DNA from: Methylobacterium brachythecii
GTDB taxonomy: Bacteria; Pseudomonadota; Alphaproteobacteria; Rhizobiales; Beijerinckiaceae
Assembly: GCF_014196345.1 (NCBI RefSeq)
Contig: NZ_JACIDN010000006.1
Coordinates: 248,001 to 312,000, forward strand
DNA: 64,000 nucleotides
Direction of reading: 5' to 3'
In this document: piece after piece, positions 44,669 to 53,449 of the stretch
How the letters are laid out: every line of letters begins with the position of its first letter
Position numbering within the stretch: the first letter of the stretch is position 1
The notes under the pieces: model-generated
What the model saw: only the letters and a program-made list of their open reading frames with translations
Database searches by the model: none
Told to the model about the DNA's origin: nothing
Made by a program: the position numbers and the translations under genes

Positions 44669-46165
44669 TCAGCCGGGTTGAGCGGCGAGGTCAGGCTGAC
44701 GCTTCATCAGATAGGCATAGACGCCGTAGCCCAGCGCACAGCCGATGAACCAGGTGAAGTTGGCGAGGCCCTCTAGGCCGGGAAGCACGGCACAGAGGGC
44801 AGGCACGAGGGCCGAGGGAATGATCGCCATCACGGCGGCCCGGTTGTAGCCACCCTCGTACCAGTAGGCGCCACTCGGGCTCATAGTGTAGAGGTCGTCG
44901 ACGATGACTTGCTGCTTTTTCACGATGAAGAAGTCGACGATCAGGATGCCAAAGAGCGGCCCGATGAAGGCGCCGAGGATATCCAGCGTGTAGTGGATCA
45001 CAGCCGGGTTGTTGTAGAGGTTCCACGGCGTGATGAAGATCGAGCCGACGGCCGCAATCATGCCGCCCATCCGCCAGGAGATCACCTTCGGCGAGACGTT
45101 CGAGAAGTCGAAGGCCGGCGAGACGAAGTTCGCGACGATGTTGATGCCGATGGTCGCCGTCATGAAGGTGAAGGCGCCGAGCACCACCGCGAACGTGCTG
45201 TCGATGCGACTCACCGTCTCCACCGGATCGGTGATGAGGTGGCCGAAGACCGGCAGCGTCGTCGAGGTGGTGATGACGGTGAGCAGCGAGAAGCCGAGGA
45301 AATTTACCGGCAGCCCCCAGAAGTTGCCCTTCTTCACCGCCTCGAAGCTGCTGCCGTAGCGCGAGAAGTCGCCGAAGTTCAGCATGGGTCCCGAGAAGTA
45401 GGAGACCACGAGCGCGATGGCGTTGAACATCACGGGTACGGCGTCCCAGCCGGTATATTTCACCTCGCCCAGCGTCAGCCCGACATTCGAGATGCCCGCC
45501 TTCGCGACGAGATAGGCGGCGAGAGCGATCATCACGACGTAGACGGCCGGACCCGCCCAGTCGATGAACACGCGGATCGCCTCCATCCCGCGCCAGAACA
45601 CGATGGCCTGCAGCACCCACAGCGCCATGAACGAGGCCCAGCCGAGGGTCGAAAGCCCGGCGAAGCCATGCTGTTTGAGATCGCTGTAGGGTTCGAGGTT
45701 CGGGAAGAACTTGAGCGCGACGATCATGAAGGCGGCGGAGGCGAGGTAGGTCTGGATGCCGTACCAGGCGACCGCGATCAGCCCGCGAATGATGGCGGGA
45801 ATGTTGGCGCCCTTCACGCCGAAGGAAGCGCGGCAGATGACGGGGTAGGGCGTGCCCGTTACCTGACTCGGCTTCGCGACGAGGTTGCAGAAGAACTGTA
45901 CGATCAGGATGCCGATGATCAGCGCGACGAGCACCTGCCAGCTCACGAGCCCGAGCGAGAACAGACTGCCGGCCGTGACGTAGCCGCCGACGCTATGCAC
46001 GTCGGACATCCAGAAGGCGAAGATGTTGTAGGCGCTCCAGGTCTGATTGCGCAGCGGCGCCAGATCCTCGTTGACCAGATTTTCGTCGTAGGCCGGCTTG
46101 ATGATGACTGCGGGATGCTCGTCGGGGATGGCTCCCCCATGCGCGGTCTCGCTCGCCCCTGCCAT
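44669..46165 (-). CDS. NCS1 nucleobase/allantoin/hydantoin symporter
   Basis: A 498-residue inner-membrane protein of the nucleobase:cation symporter-1 family, with 12 hydrophobic helices. N-terminal family motif: LVNEDLAPLRNQTWSAYNIF; then FWMSDVHSVGGY in helix 1, and FGVKGANIPAIIRGLIAVAW around helix 3. NCS1 members carry allantoin, uracil, cytosine or hydantoins. Neighbouring allantoinase, hydantoin-racemase-like and amidase genes favour allantoin or a hydantoin. Confidence 0.88.
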   Translation of the reverse strand: MAGASETAHGGAIPDEHPAVIIKPAYDENLVNEDLAPLRNQTWSAYNIFAFWMSDVHSVGGYVTAGSLFSLGLVSWQVLVALIIGILIVQFFCNLVAKPSQVTGTPYPVICRASFGVKGANIPAIIRGLIAVAWYGIQTYLASAAFMIVALKFFPNLEPYSDLKQHGFAGLSTLGWASFMALWVLQAIVFWRGMEAIRVFIDWAGPAVYVVMIALAAYLVAKAGISNVGLTLGEVKYTGWDAVPVMFNAIALVVSYFSGPMLNFGDFSRYGSSFEAVKKGNFWGLPVNFLGFSLLTVITTSTTLPVFGHLITDPVETVSRIDSTFAVVLGAFTFMTATIGINIVANFVSPAFDFSNVSPKVISWRMGGMIAAVGSIFITPWNLYNNPAVIHYTLDILGAFIGPLFGILIVDFFIVKKQQVIVDDLYTMSPSGAYWYEGGYNRAAVMAIIPSALVPALCAVLPGLEGLANFTWFIGCALGYGVYAYLMKRQPDLAAQPG

Positions 46166-46249
46166 GATGCCCCCGGTGTGACCGTCGCCAGCGCCTCGCC
46201 CTGACGGCGCAATCGGTGTGCCAAGCCGAAACGAGGCCGGGGCCGCCAG

Positions 46250-46981
46250 TTACTTGGTTCGACCTGCGAGCAACGCAGCGAGATCCGAGCCGAGGCCGAT
46301 GCTTTCCATCGCTGCTCTCGCACCGACCTGCGTGATCTTGGCGCCGGGAGCGGCGAGAACTGCACGGGTGCCAGCCTCGACCGAGCAGATCACCGGGACG
46401 GACAGGTGAGGTTGGATACGCGCGGCGAGACCGGCCAGAGCCGCTCCCCCGAGGATCACGACTTCGGCGCCGTCCTCCGAGACGCAGAGCCCGCAGGCCT
46501 CTGCCAGATGAGCGAGCGCCAAATTCGGATCGCGGGCGATCTCGCCGCCAGTCGGCGCGATGGTCCGCACACCGGTGAAACGATCGGCGAGGCCCATGAC
46601 GGCAACGATCTCGCGCAGCATCGCCTCCCAGAGTGCGCCTCCGGTGACGATGCCGAAGCGGCCGGTCTCCGCTGCGGCCCGGCATGACGCCTCGACCATG
46701 CCGACGACCGGCACCGGTGAGACTTCCTGCAGCGCGTAGAGTCCCGGATCGCCGAAGCAGGCGAGGTACACCGCGTCGCAGCCCTCGACATGCTCGGCGA
46801 GACAGTCGAGCGCCGCGTGACCCGCGATCGCAAGCGCCGCGCGGCTCGCGATGTATCGTGCGCCGAACCGTGCCGTGACTGGGACGACATCAACGGACGG
46901 GGCGGCAATGCGTCGGACATGGCTGGTGACCAGATCCGTGACGTTCTCGCTCGTATTCGGGTTGATCAGGAGAATGCGCAC
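46250..46981 (-). CDS. Asp/Glu/hydantoin racemase family protein
   Basis: A 243-residue cofactor-independent racemase-fold protein. It begins with GTG at 46981 and RILLINPNTSENVTDLV, the typical hydantoin/allantoin racemase start. The first catalytic Cys is present (Cys75 in ACFGDPGL), but the second position, normally LGCAG, reads LGGAALAG with Gly179. True racemases of this family use a Cys pair. It may therefore act on one isomer, catalyse another reaction such as a decarboxylation, or be a HupH-like relative. Its neighbours suggest a ureide or hydantoin substrate. Confidence 0.75.
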   Translation of the reverse strand: MRILLINPNTSENVTDLVTSHVRRIAAPSVDVVPVTARFGARYIASRAALAIAGHAALDCLAEHVEGCDAVYLACFGDPGLYALQEVSPVPVVGMVEASCRAAAETGRFGIVTGGALWEAMLREIVAVMGLADRFTGVRTIAPTGGEIARDPNLALAHLAEACGLCVSEDGAEVVILGGAALAGLAARIQPHLSVPVICSVEAGTRAVLAAPGAKITQVGARAAMESIGLGSDLAALLAGRTK

Positions 46982-47125
46982 GAGGTCTCGCTGAGCGGGA
47001 GGCCATCAACAGTCGTACAAGGCCTAGCGGAATTCGTGCCTCTTGCTGGCCTCCGTACGCAGTCGCGAGCGGGCGATGGCGCGGCCAACGCTCGCGAGGG
47101 GAGCCTCACGGTCCTTGTCGTCCCG

Positions 47126-49594
47126 TTACGCCGCACCGAGATAGGCGGCTTCCAGGCCCTTGTCCCCCGACAGCTCCGCGGCGGTTCCGCTGGCGACCAC
47201 GCGGCCCTGCTCCAGCACGTAGCCGCGATCGGCGACCGTGAGGGCCAGCGCCGCCATCTGGTCGACGATGAGGATGGTGACGCCCTCGTCGCGCAACTCC
47301 GCCACCGTTGCGTAGAGCGCGTTGATCATTGCCGGAGCGAGGCCGAGGGAAGGCTCGTCGAGCAGCAGGATGCGCGGATGCGCCATCAGTCCACGGGCGA
47401 TGGCGAGCATCTGCTGCTCGCCGCCCGAGAGCAGGCCCGCACGACTCTGGGCACGATCGCGCAAGCGCGGAAACCGGTCGAGCAGGCGTTCGATCTCGGC
47501 TGGATCGATCGCCTTGCCGCGCCCGAAGGCACCGAGCCGAATGTTCTCGACGACGTTGAGCTCCGGAAAAACCTGGCGTCCCTCCGGCACCAGGATCAGC
47601 CCGAGCCGCGCGATCTGGTGCGCCGGAAGCGCGTTCACGCGACGGTCGTCGAACACGACGGCGCCGTCCACCGGGCGCAGCAGGCCTGCGAGGGCCCGCA
47701 TCGCGGTGGACTTGCCGGCGCCGTTCGCGCCGAGAAGCGCGACGGTCTCGCCGGGGCGCACGTCGAGCCCGACCCGGTCGAGGACGGGCGCGGCGCCGTA
47801 GCCCGCCGTCAGGTCCAGGACGGAAAGAACGGCATCGGCCGGCCCTTGCCAGGGCGCGCCGCGTGGCCGTGCCGGCGTATTTGCGCCGCCGAGATAGGCG
47901 CGCAGGACCACCGGATCGCGACGAATCTCAGCGGGCTTTCCCTGCGCGATCGGCTTGCCGGCATCCATGACGAGGATGTGGTCCGAAATCCCCATCACCA
48001 GCGGCATGTCGTGCTCGACCAGCACCACGGCGATACCGTGATCGGCGATCCTGCGGATCAATTTCGCGAGCGTGTCGGTATCGGCGCGGGAGAGACCTGC
48101 GGCAGGTTCGTCGAGCAGCAGAACGGCCGGCCCACCGGCGAGCGCGCGGGCGATCTCGACGAGGCGTCGGTCGACATGGGCCAATTCAGCGGCCGGGCGA
48201 TCGAGCGAGCCCTGGTAGCCCACGAAGGCGAGAAGCGCCGACGCCGCTTTGCGATCCTCGGCACGCACGAGGCGTGAGAGGCGGCCCGGGGCGAAACCGA
48301 GAGCGACGTTGTCGACCACCGCCAGCGATCCGAACAGGCGCGTGGTCTGGTAGGTGCGCGCGATACCGGCCCGGGCAATGACGTGCGCCGGCCTGCCGGC
48401 GAGGTCGCGGGTTCCGAGCCGGATCGCGCCGGTGCTCGGGCGATAGAAGCCCGAGATCATGTTCAGCACGGTCGTCTTGCCGGCCCCGTTCGGTCCGATC
48501 ACGCTGGTGACGGCGCCCGTCAGAGCCGTGACGGCGACGCCCTCCGCCGCCGTGATCCCGCCGAAGCGGATGCCGATCCCCTCGACGACGAGCGCCTCGC
48601 CCGCGGCAGGCTCGAGTAGCTGAACATCCGCATCGGCACTCTCGACCCGCTCGTCGCGGGCGCGAGGCAGCAGGCGCCCGAGGCTTCCGACGAGGCCCGA
48701 CGGCACCAGCCAGAGCACGGCCAGCGTCACGAGGCCGAAGAACAGTAGGCGGTATTCGGCGAGCCCGGACAGCGCTTCCGGCAGCAGCACAGTGACCAGG
48801 GCGCCGAAGAGCGGACCGAGTACGGTTCCGGCGCCCCCGACGATCACCAAGAGCACGAACAGGATCGATTGCGAGAACGGGAACGAACTCGGCGCGATGA
48901 ACAGCATCAGCGGCGGCAGCACGGCACCGGCGAGCCCGGTCAGCGCGGCGGAGATCGCGAAGGCGAGGGTCTTCACGCGAACCGGATCGAAACCGAGCGC
49001 GGCAGCGGCGACGTCGGCGTCGCGTACGGCGCGCATCGCCTGGCCGAGGCGGCTGCGGGCGAGGGCATGAAAGCCGAACAGGCTCAGCGACGCCGCGAGC
49101 ACCGCTAGCGTCGCCAGACCGGCCGGCGACAGAGGCGCGCCGAGCAGGGTGGGCGCATCGGTGACCACGAGACCGTTCTGTCCGCCGGTCAATTCCCCGC
49201 CTTCGATCAGGCCGTGCTCGACGATGAAGCCGAAGGCGATCGTCAGCATGGCGAGGTAGGGGCCCTTCACCCGCATCGCCGGTACCGCGACGAGCGCGCC
49301 GACGACGGCCGAGACAATCGCCGCCGCCGGCAGCGCCAGCCAGAAGCTCACCCCATTCAGCGTCAGGATAGCACTGGCATAGGCGCCTATGGCATAGAAG
49401 CCGGCATGACCGAAGGAGATCAGCCCGGTCAGGCCGAGCAGCACGTTGAGGCCGACGCCCGCCACCGTGGTGAGCGCGACCAGCGCGATCACGAAATGGC
49501 TGTAGCCGGAGGTCAGCGCGATCAGGCCGAACGCGGCGGCGGTGAGCGCCGCGATGCAGAGCCGCATCGCCATGGCTGAGCGAAGACGGTGCAT
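47126..49594 (-). CDS. Three-domain Liv-type ABC transporter protein (permease-ATPase-ATPase)
   Basis: An 822-residue fusion of LivM, LivG and LivF. Residues 1-310 are a branched-chain-type permease (LLGLTGLISFGHAGFYAIGA near 52-71). Residues of about 335-570 are the first ATPase: Walker A GPNGAGKTT, Walker B AVLLLDEPAAGLS and switch VLVEHDMP are intact, but the signature, normally LSYGQQR, reads LAHVDRR. Residues of about 590-820 are the second ATPase, with GANGAGKST and a normal LSGGEQQ signature. It starts four bases after the LivH gene. With its binding protein it should import an amide, urea-like or amino-acid-like compound. Confidence 0.9.
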   Translation of the reverse strand: MHRLRSAMAMRLCIAALTAAAFGLIALTSGYSHFVIALVALTTVAGVGLNVLLGLTGLISFGHAGFYAIGAYASAILTLNGVSFWLALPAAAIVSAVVGALVAVPAMRVKGPYLAMLTIAFGFIVEHGLIEGGELTGGQNGLVVTDAPTLLGAPLSPAGLATLAVLAASLSLFGFHALARSRLGQAMRAVRDADVAAAALGFDPVRVKTLAFAISAALTGLAGAVLPPLMLFIAPSSFPFSQSILFVLLVIVGGAGTVLGPLFGALVTVLLPEALSGLAEYRLLFFGLVTLAVLWLVPSGLVGSLGRLLPRARDERVESADADVQLLEPAAGEALVVEGIGIRFGGITAAEGVAVTALTGAVTSVIGPNGAGKTTVLNMISGFYRPSTGAIRLGTRDLAGRPAHVIARAGIARTYQTTRLFGSLAVVDNVALGFAPGRLSRLVRAEDRKAASALLAFVGYQGSLDRPAAELAHVDRRLVEIARALAGGPAVLLLDEPAAGLSRADTDTLAKLIRRIADHGIAVVLVEHDMPLVMGISDHILVMDAGKPIAQGKPAEIRRDPVVLRAYLGGANTPARPRGAPWQGPADAVLSVLDLTAGYGAAPVLDRVGLDVRPGETVALLGANGAGKSTAMRALAGLLRPVDGAVVFDDRRVNALPAHQIARLGLILVPEGRQVFPELNVVENIRLGAFGRGKAIDPAEIERLLDRFPRLRDRAQSRAGLLSGGEQQMLAIARGLMAHPRILLLDEPSLGLAPAMINALYATVAELRDEGVTILIVDQMAALALTVADRGYVLEQGRVVASGTAAELSGDKGLEAAYLGAA

Positions 49595-49598
49595 CGGG

Positions 49599-50468
49599 TC
49601 AGACCTTGTTGACCGCAGCGCGGCCGAGCAGGCCGTCGGGGCGCAGGGCCAGCGCCAGGATGATCACCGAGAACACGACGAGCTGCGTGTAGGTCGAGCC
49701 GAGGGTCGCGGTGACGCCGGCCTCGACCAAGCCGTAGAGCAGGCCCGCCAGGATCACCCCAGTCGCCGAGCCGATGCCACCGAGGATCGCCACGGCAAAG
49801 GCCTTGATGCCGAACAGCGTGCCGAGTTCGGCCGAGACCGAAAACAGCGGCGCGATCAGCAGGCCGGCGACGCCCGCGAGCGTCGCCGAGAGGGCAAAGG
49901 CGCAGGCGACCGTGCGGCGGACGTTGATCCCCATCAGCCGCGCCGCATCGGCGTTCTGCGCGACCGCGAGCAGGACGCGCCCGAGATCGGTCTTGCGGAA
50001 CACTGTGCGGATCGCGAAGGCGACGGCGAGCCCCACCACCGGGATGATCAGCTGCAGCGGGTAGACCCCCGCTCCGAGGATCTCCACGGGCTTACTGGCC
50101 AGTGGCGAAGGCAGGCTGCGCGGCTCCTTGCCGAAGGTGAAGAGAAGGGCGTTGTCGAGCACGATGCCGCCCGCAACCGTCGCTAGCAGCCAGGCATCCG
50201 ATCGGCGCTCGACGAAGGGCCGCACCAGAGCGGCCTCGACGAGCAGCCCGAACAGGGCACAGCCGATCAGCGCCGCGACGACCGCGACGGCCATCGGCCA
50301 GCCCAACGTGATCCCGAGCCAATAGGCCAGCACCGCGCCGAGGGTGACGAAGCTGCCCTGGGCGAAGTTCACGGTGCCGGACACGGCGTAGGTCACGTGG
50401 AAGCCAAGGGCCACGAGCCCATACATGCTGCCGAGCCCGAGGCCGCTGACGAGGATGGAGGTCAGCAT
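49599..50468 (-). CDS. Liv-type ABC transporter permease (LivH-like)
   Basis: A 289-residue inner-membrane permease with eight or so helices. Family marks: GLGSMYGLVALGFHVTYAVSGTVNFAQGSF at the N-terminus and FAVAILGGIGSATGVILAGL near 224. It pairs with the permease domain of the fused protein. It lies 10 bases after the binding-protein gene. Confidence 0.92.
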   Translation of the reverse strand: MLTSILVSGLGLGSMYGLVALGFHVTYAVSGTVNFAQGSFVTLGAVLAYWLGITLGWPMAVAVVAALIGCALFGLLVEAALVRPFVERRSDAWLLATVAGGIVLDNALLFTFGKEPRSLPSPLASKPVEILGAGVYPLQLIIPVVGLAVAFAIRTVFRKTDLGRVLLAVAQNADAARLMGINVRRTVACAFALSATLAGVAGLLIAPLFSVSAELGTLFGIKAFAVAILGGIGSATGVILAGLLYGLVEAGVTATLGSTYTQLVVFSVIILALALRPDGLLGRAAVNKV

Positions 50469-50478
50469 CGCAGCGGCT

Positions 50479-51660
50479 TCAGTTCGTCACGGCGACGATC
50501 TCGCCGTCCTTGAAGCGGGTGAAGACGTAATCCTTCGGCCCCAGGGCATCGTGCTGCTCGGGCGAGAACGGCTTCTCGTAGGTTTTGATCAAGCCCTGGT
50601 AGGTGCCGATCTTGTAGAAGCCGTCGCGCACCTTCGGGCCCTCGGTCGAGCCGGCGGCCGCGATGGCGAGCGCCAGAAGGTGGGTCGCGTCGTAGGCATT
50701 GGCGATGCCGACCGCCGGCGTCACGTCGGCCATCGACTTGATGGCCGGATACTTTGCCTTCAGCGCGTCGAGCACGGCCGTCGCCTTCGGCGACGAGTTC
50801 CCGGCGAAGGTGAAGGTCTGGACGAAATGGACCTTGGCGGCGCTCGGGCCGGCGAGTTCGTCGAAGCGGCCGCCCGCGGGGCCCCAATGCGAGACCACCG
50901 GCACGGCCCAGCCCATCCGGTCAAGTGACTTCACCACCTGCGCCGAGGGGCCGACATTGCCGACGAGGAATAGCGTGTCGGCACCGGCCTCCTTCAGCCG
51001 CGAGAGCTGGGGCACCATGTCGACGTCGTTGGCCTCGTATTTCTCGATGCCGGCCGTCGGAAGGCTCGCCGCCTGCAGCGCGTCCTTGAGGCCCTTCTGG
51101 TTCGACTCGCCCCAGGCGTTGTTGACGAGGATCATGCCCGGCTTCTTGGCGCCGTAGGTCTTCACCGCGTAGGCGACGAGCGCCTCGTCGACGAGGGCGT
51201 CGACCGCCGAGACGCGGAATGCGAAGTTGTCGGCGGCGCCGTTACGGGTGATGCCGGTTCCGGCCGCCCAGGGGCCCAAGAAAGGCACCTTCATCTGGTT
51301 TGCGATGGGCACGATCGCCATGGAGACGGGCGTATCGAGGCCGCCGACCACGGCAACCACGCCGACGCGCTGGATCAGCTCGCGGGCGGCCAGCACGCCT
51401 TTCGAGGGATTTGCCTCGTCGTCGCGCGCAACCAGCTCCAGCGGCCGGCCGAGGACGCCGCCCTTCGCATTGATCTCGTCGATGGCGAGCCCCATGCCGC
51501 GGGAGATCGCTTCGCCCGACTTGGCGGATTGTCCGCTCAGCGCAGTGACGAGGCCTATCTTGACGGTGTCGGCCGCCTGCGCCCCCGCGACGGCAAGTCC
51601 GAGCAAGGCGGTCGTTGTCACCACGATGCGGCGTAGGGAGCGAGGTAGGAGGGAGGACAT
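50479..51660 (-). CDS. Liv-type ABC transporter substrate-binding protein
   Basis: A 393-residue periplasmic binding protein with a signal peptide (RRIVVTTTALLGLAVAGAQA). The mature part begins with DTVKIGLVTALSGQSAKSGEA and follows the peripla_BP_6 pattern. GGAGACG precedes the ATG at 51660. Liv-type binding proteins in nitrogen-scavenging loci often bind urea, amides or ureides rather than leucine; which ligand applies here cannot be read from sequence. First gene of a three-gene import operon; its promoter region holds the inverted repeat at 51788-51816. Confidence 0.9.
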   Translation of the reverse strand: MSSLLPRSLRRIVVTTTALLGLAVAGAQAADTVKIGLVTALSGQSAKSGEAISRGMGLAIDEINAKGGVLGRPLELVARDDEANPSKGVLAARELIQRVGVVAVVGGLDTPVSMAIVPIANQMKVPFLGPWAAGTGITRNGAADNFAFRVSAVDALVDEALVAYAVKTYGAKKPGMILVNNAWGESNQKGLKDALQAASLPTAGIEKYEANDVDMVPQLSRLKEAGADTLFLVGNVGPSAQVVKSLDRMGWAVPVVSHWGPAGGRFDELAGPSAAKVHFVQTFTFAGNSSPKATAVLDALKAKYPAIKSMADVTPAVGIANAYDATHLLALAIAAAGSTEGPKVRDGFYKIGTYQGLIKTYEKPFSPEQHDALGPKDYVFTRFKDGEIVAVTN

Positions 51661-51787
51661 GGCGCGTCTCCGAGCAGGGGCGTTCGCCTTCAAGCGCAAC
51701 GCCCGTGCCACCCGAGGTCACGGCGCATACCGGCACAGGGCCTCCGGTCATGCACGTTTCCGAGCAGCCCGTGCTCAATCCATCGTC

Positions 51788-51816
51788 AAAGTGCATACAC
51801 TTGCTGCATGCACTTT
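51788..51816. promoter_or_regulatory. Inverted repeat, candidate GntR operator in a divergent promoter
   Basis: AAAGTGCAT (51788-51796) and ATGCACTTT (51808-51816) are perfect nine-base arms with an 11-base spacer. The left part, AAGTGCATACACTT, is itself almost palindromic. It lies between the ABC transporter operon and the SnoaL-like gene, and 1.2 kb from a GntR regulator. Confidence 0.5.
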
Positions 51817-51857
51817 TTCGAACTTTGCGGCAGTCTGGTGAGAGAGGAGATCACGCG

Positions 51858-52274
51858 ATGAGCGAACCGAGACACGCCGACACCACGGCCCGCGATGCGG
51901 CCAATGTCACCGCCTATCTCGAAGCCTCGATGGTGCCCGATCCCGAGACGGCCGCCCGCTACATGGCGCCAGGCACGAAGATTGTGTTCACCGGCGCGAG
52001 GGTCTTCGACCACCCCAACGGGGTCACGGCGTTCAACGCGGGGCGCTATGCCTGGGTGAAGAAGCGCATGGAGCGGCTCGACGTCGTTCCAGGTGACGGC
52101 GTCACCACCGTCTACAGCCTCGGCACGCTCTACGGCGAATGGCCCGACGGCACGCCGTTCGAGGGCAACCGCTACGTCGACCGCTTCACCGTGCGCGACG
52201 GCCTCATCGTCACGATGGAGGTCTGGAACGACAGCGCCGAACGCCTGCTGACCAAGCACGGCATCACGGCCTGA
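51858..52274 (+). CDS. SnoaL/NTF2-like protein
   Basis: A 138-residue protein of the NTF2-like superfamily: TAYLEASMVPDPETAARYMA at the start, then RYVDRFTVRDGLIVTMEVWN. AGAGGAG lies eight bases before the ATG. It is a cone-shaped small-molecule binding fold used by isomerases, hydrolases and decarboxylases, AtzH among them. It shares a divergent promoter with the ABC importer, so it probably acts on the imported compound. Confidence 0.75.
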   Translation: MSEPRHADTTARDAANVTAYLEASMVPDPETAARYMAPGTKIVFTGARVFDHPNGVTAFNAGRYAWVKKRMERLDVVPGDGVTTVYSLGTLYGEWPDGTPFEGNRYVDRFTVRDGLIVTMEVWNDSAERLLTKHGITA

Positions 52275-52283
52275 GGGCCGGGG

Positions 52284-53027
52284 TCAGGCCACTCCGTCTG
52301 CCGATTCGACGTAGGGGGCCAGCAGCCGGGCGAGATCGCGCTCGCGCGGGGTCTGCGGCACGATGCGGGCCCGCTCTGCCACCGCGTCGAGATGGTGGTC
52401 CATGAGGGTGCTGGCGCACTCGGCATCGCCCTCGACCAGGGCGGCCACGACGTCGCGATGCTCGCTCACGGCGCAATCCGAGGAATGCGGCCGGCTGTAG
52501 AGCGACAGGATCAGGGCGCAGCGATAGGCGACCTCGGCCACGTACCGGCTCAGCACGGGACTTCCGGTCATCTCGGCCAGCATCAGATGAAACTCGGTGG
52601 CGAGCCGGATCGACACCGCCTCGGGGCCGCTTCTGGCGTCTTCCTCGCGCTTGATCTGGTCGAGAAGCGTCTGGCGCTGCTCCGCGCTCAACCGCCCCGC
52701 AAGACGGCGCATCACGAGCCGTTCCAGCCCGATCCGCACGTCGAAGGTGTCGCGCGCCTCATCCCAGCTCGGCGTCGCCACGACGGAGATCCGATTGCGG
52801 CGCAGATCGACCAGCCCCTCGCCCGCGAGCCGGCCCAGGGCCTGCCGCGCGATGGTGCGACTGACGCCGAAACGCTCGCCGAGAGCATCCTCCGGCAGGC
52901 GGTCGCCGGGAGCAAGCGCCCGCTCGACGATGGCCCGTCGCAGGGCGCGGCAGATCGAGCCGACACGGTCGCCGTTCTCGGACACTTTCGTAGTGCTGGT
53001 CATCGAAACCGTGGTGCAATCCGTCAT
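52284..53027 (-). CDS. GntR-family regulator with FCD domain
   Basis: A 247-residue regulator: winged helix at about 22-82 (ALGERFGVSRTIARQALGRL), then an FCD ligand-binding domain whose metal-site histidines are visible in TEFHLMLAEM, SEHRDVVAAL and MDHHLDAV. Starts at 53027 or 53003 are both possible. It lies 24 bases after the AtzH-like gene on the same strand, so it ends an atzG-atzE-atzH-gntR operon and probably represses it and the neighbouring importer. Confidence 0.88.
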   Translation of the reverse strand: MTDCTTVSMTSTTKVSENGDRVGSICRALRRAIVERALAPGDRLPEDALGERFGVSRTIARQALGRLAGEGLVDLRRNRISVVATPSWDEARDTFDVRIGLERLVMRRLAGRLSAEQRQTLLDQIKREEDARSGPEAVSIRLATEFHLMLAEMTGSPVLSRYVAEVAYRCALILSLYSRPHSSDCAVSEHRDVVAALVEGDAECASTLMDHHLDAVAERARIVPQTPRERDLARLLAPYVESADGVA

Positions 53028-53051
53028 GCATTCGTCTGGCCGCGATCGGGC

Positions 53052-53435
53052 TCAGGGCTCGTCGATCACGCTGACATGCGCGGCCACGACCTTCCACCCG
53101 TCCGGAAAGCGCACCCATGTCTGGCTCTGGCGGCCGACCTTTCCGGGGGCGTTGCCGCGTCGGAACAAGGTCATGGCGACGGCATGGTCGCGGCCATAGG
53201 TGGTGATCACCGTGTCCGACAGCTCCCGGTCCAGTCCCCGGGACGGGCGCGAACGCCGGAAGGTGCGGATGGCATCCATGCCGTAGAGGTTCTCGCCTCC
53301 GCCGTACCGGATCGTGCGCGGATCGTCGTGGAACAGGGCCTCCAGCGTCGGGACGTCGTTGCCGACGAGCGCGGCCTCGTAGCGGGCGAAAGCCGCCTCG
53401 ACCTCGGCCTTCGCCTCGGCATCGTCGATCTGCAT
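53052..53435 (-). CDS. AtzH/HpxZ-like protein
   Basis: A 127-residue NTF2-like protein of the DUF3225 type: EVEAAFARYEAALVGNDVPT, then DDPRTIRYGGGENLYGMDAI, and a C-terminal WVRFPDGWKVVAAHVSVID. Relatives are HpxZ (oxalurate catabolism) and AtzH (1,3-dicarboxyurea step of cyanurate breakdown). AAGGA precedes the ATG at 53435. Its place directly after an AtzE-type amidase matches both known contexts. Confidence 0.85.
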   Translation of the reverse strand: MQIDDAEAKAEVEAAFARYEAALVGNDVPTLEALFHDDPRTIRYGGGENLYGMDAIRTFRRSRPSRGLDRELSDTVITTYGRDHAVAMTLFRRGNAPGKVGRQSQTWVRFPDGWKVVAAHVSVIDEP

Positions 53436-53449
53436 CGTGGTCACGTCCT

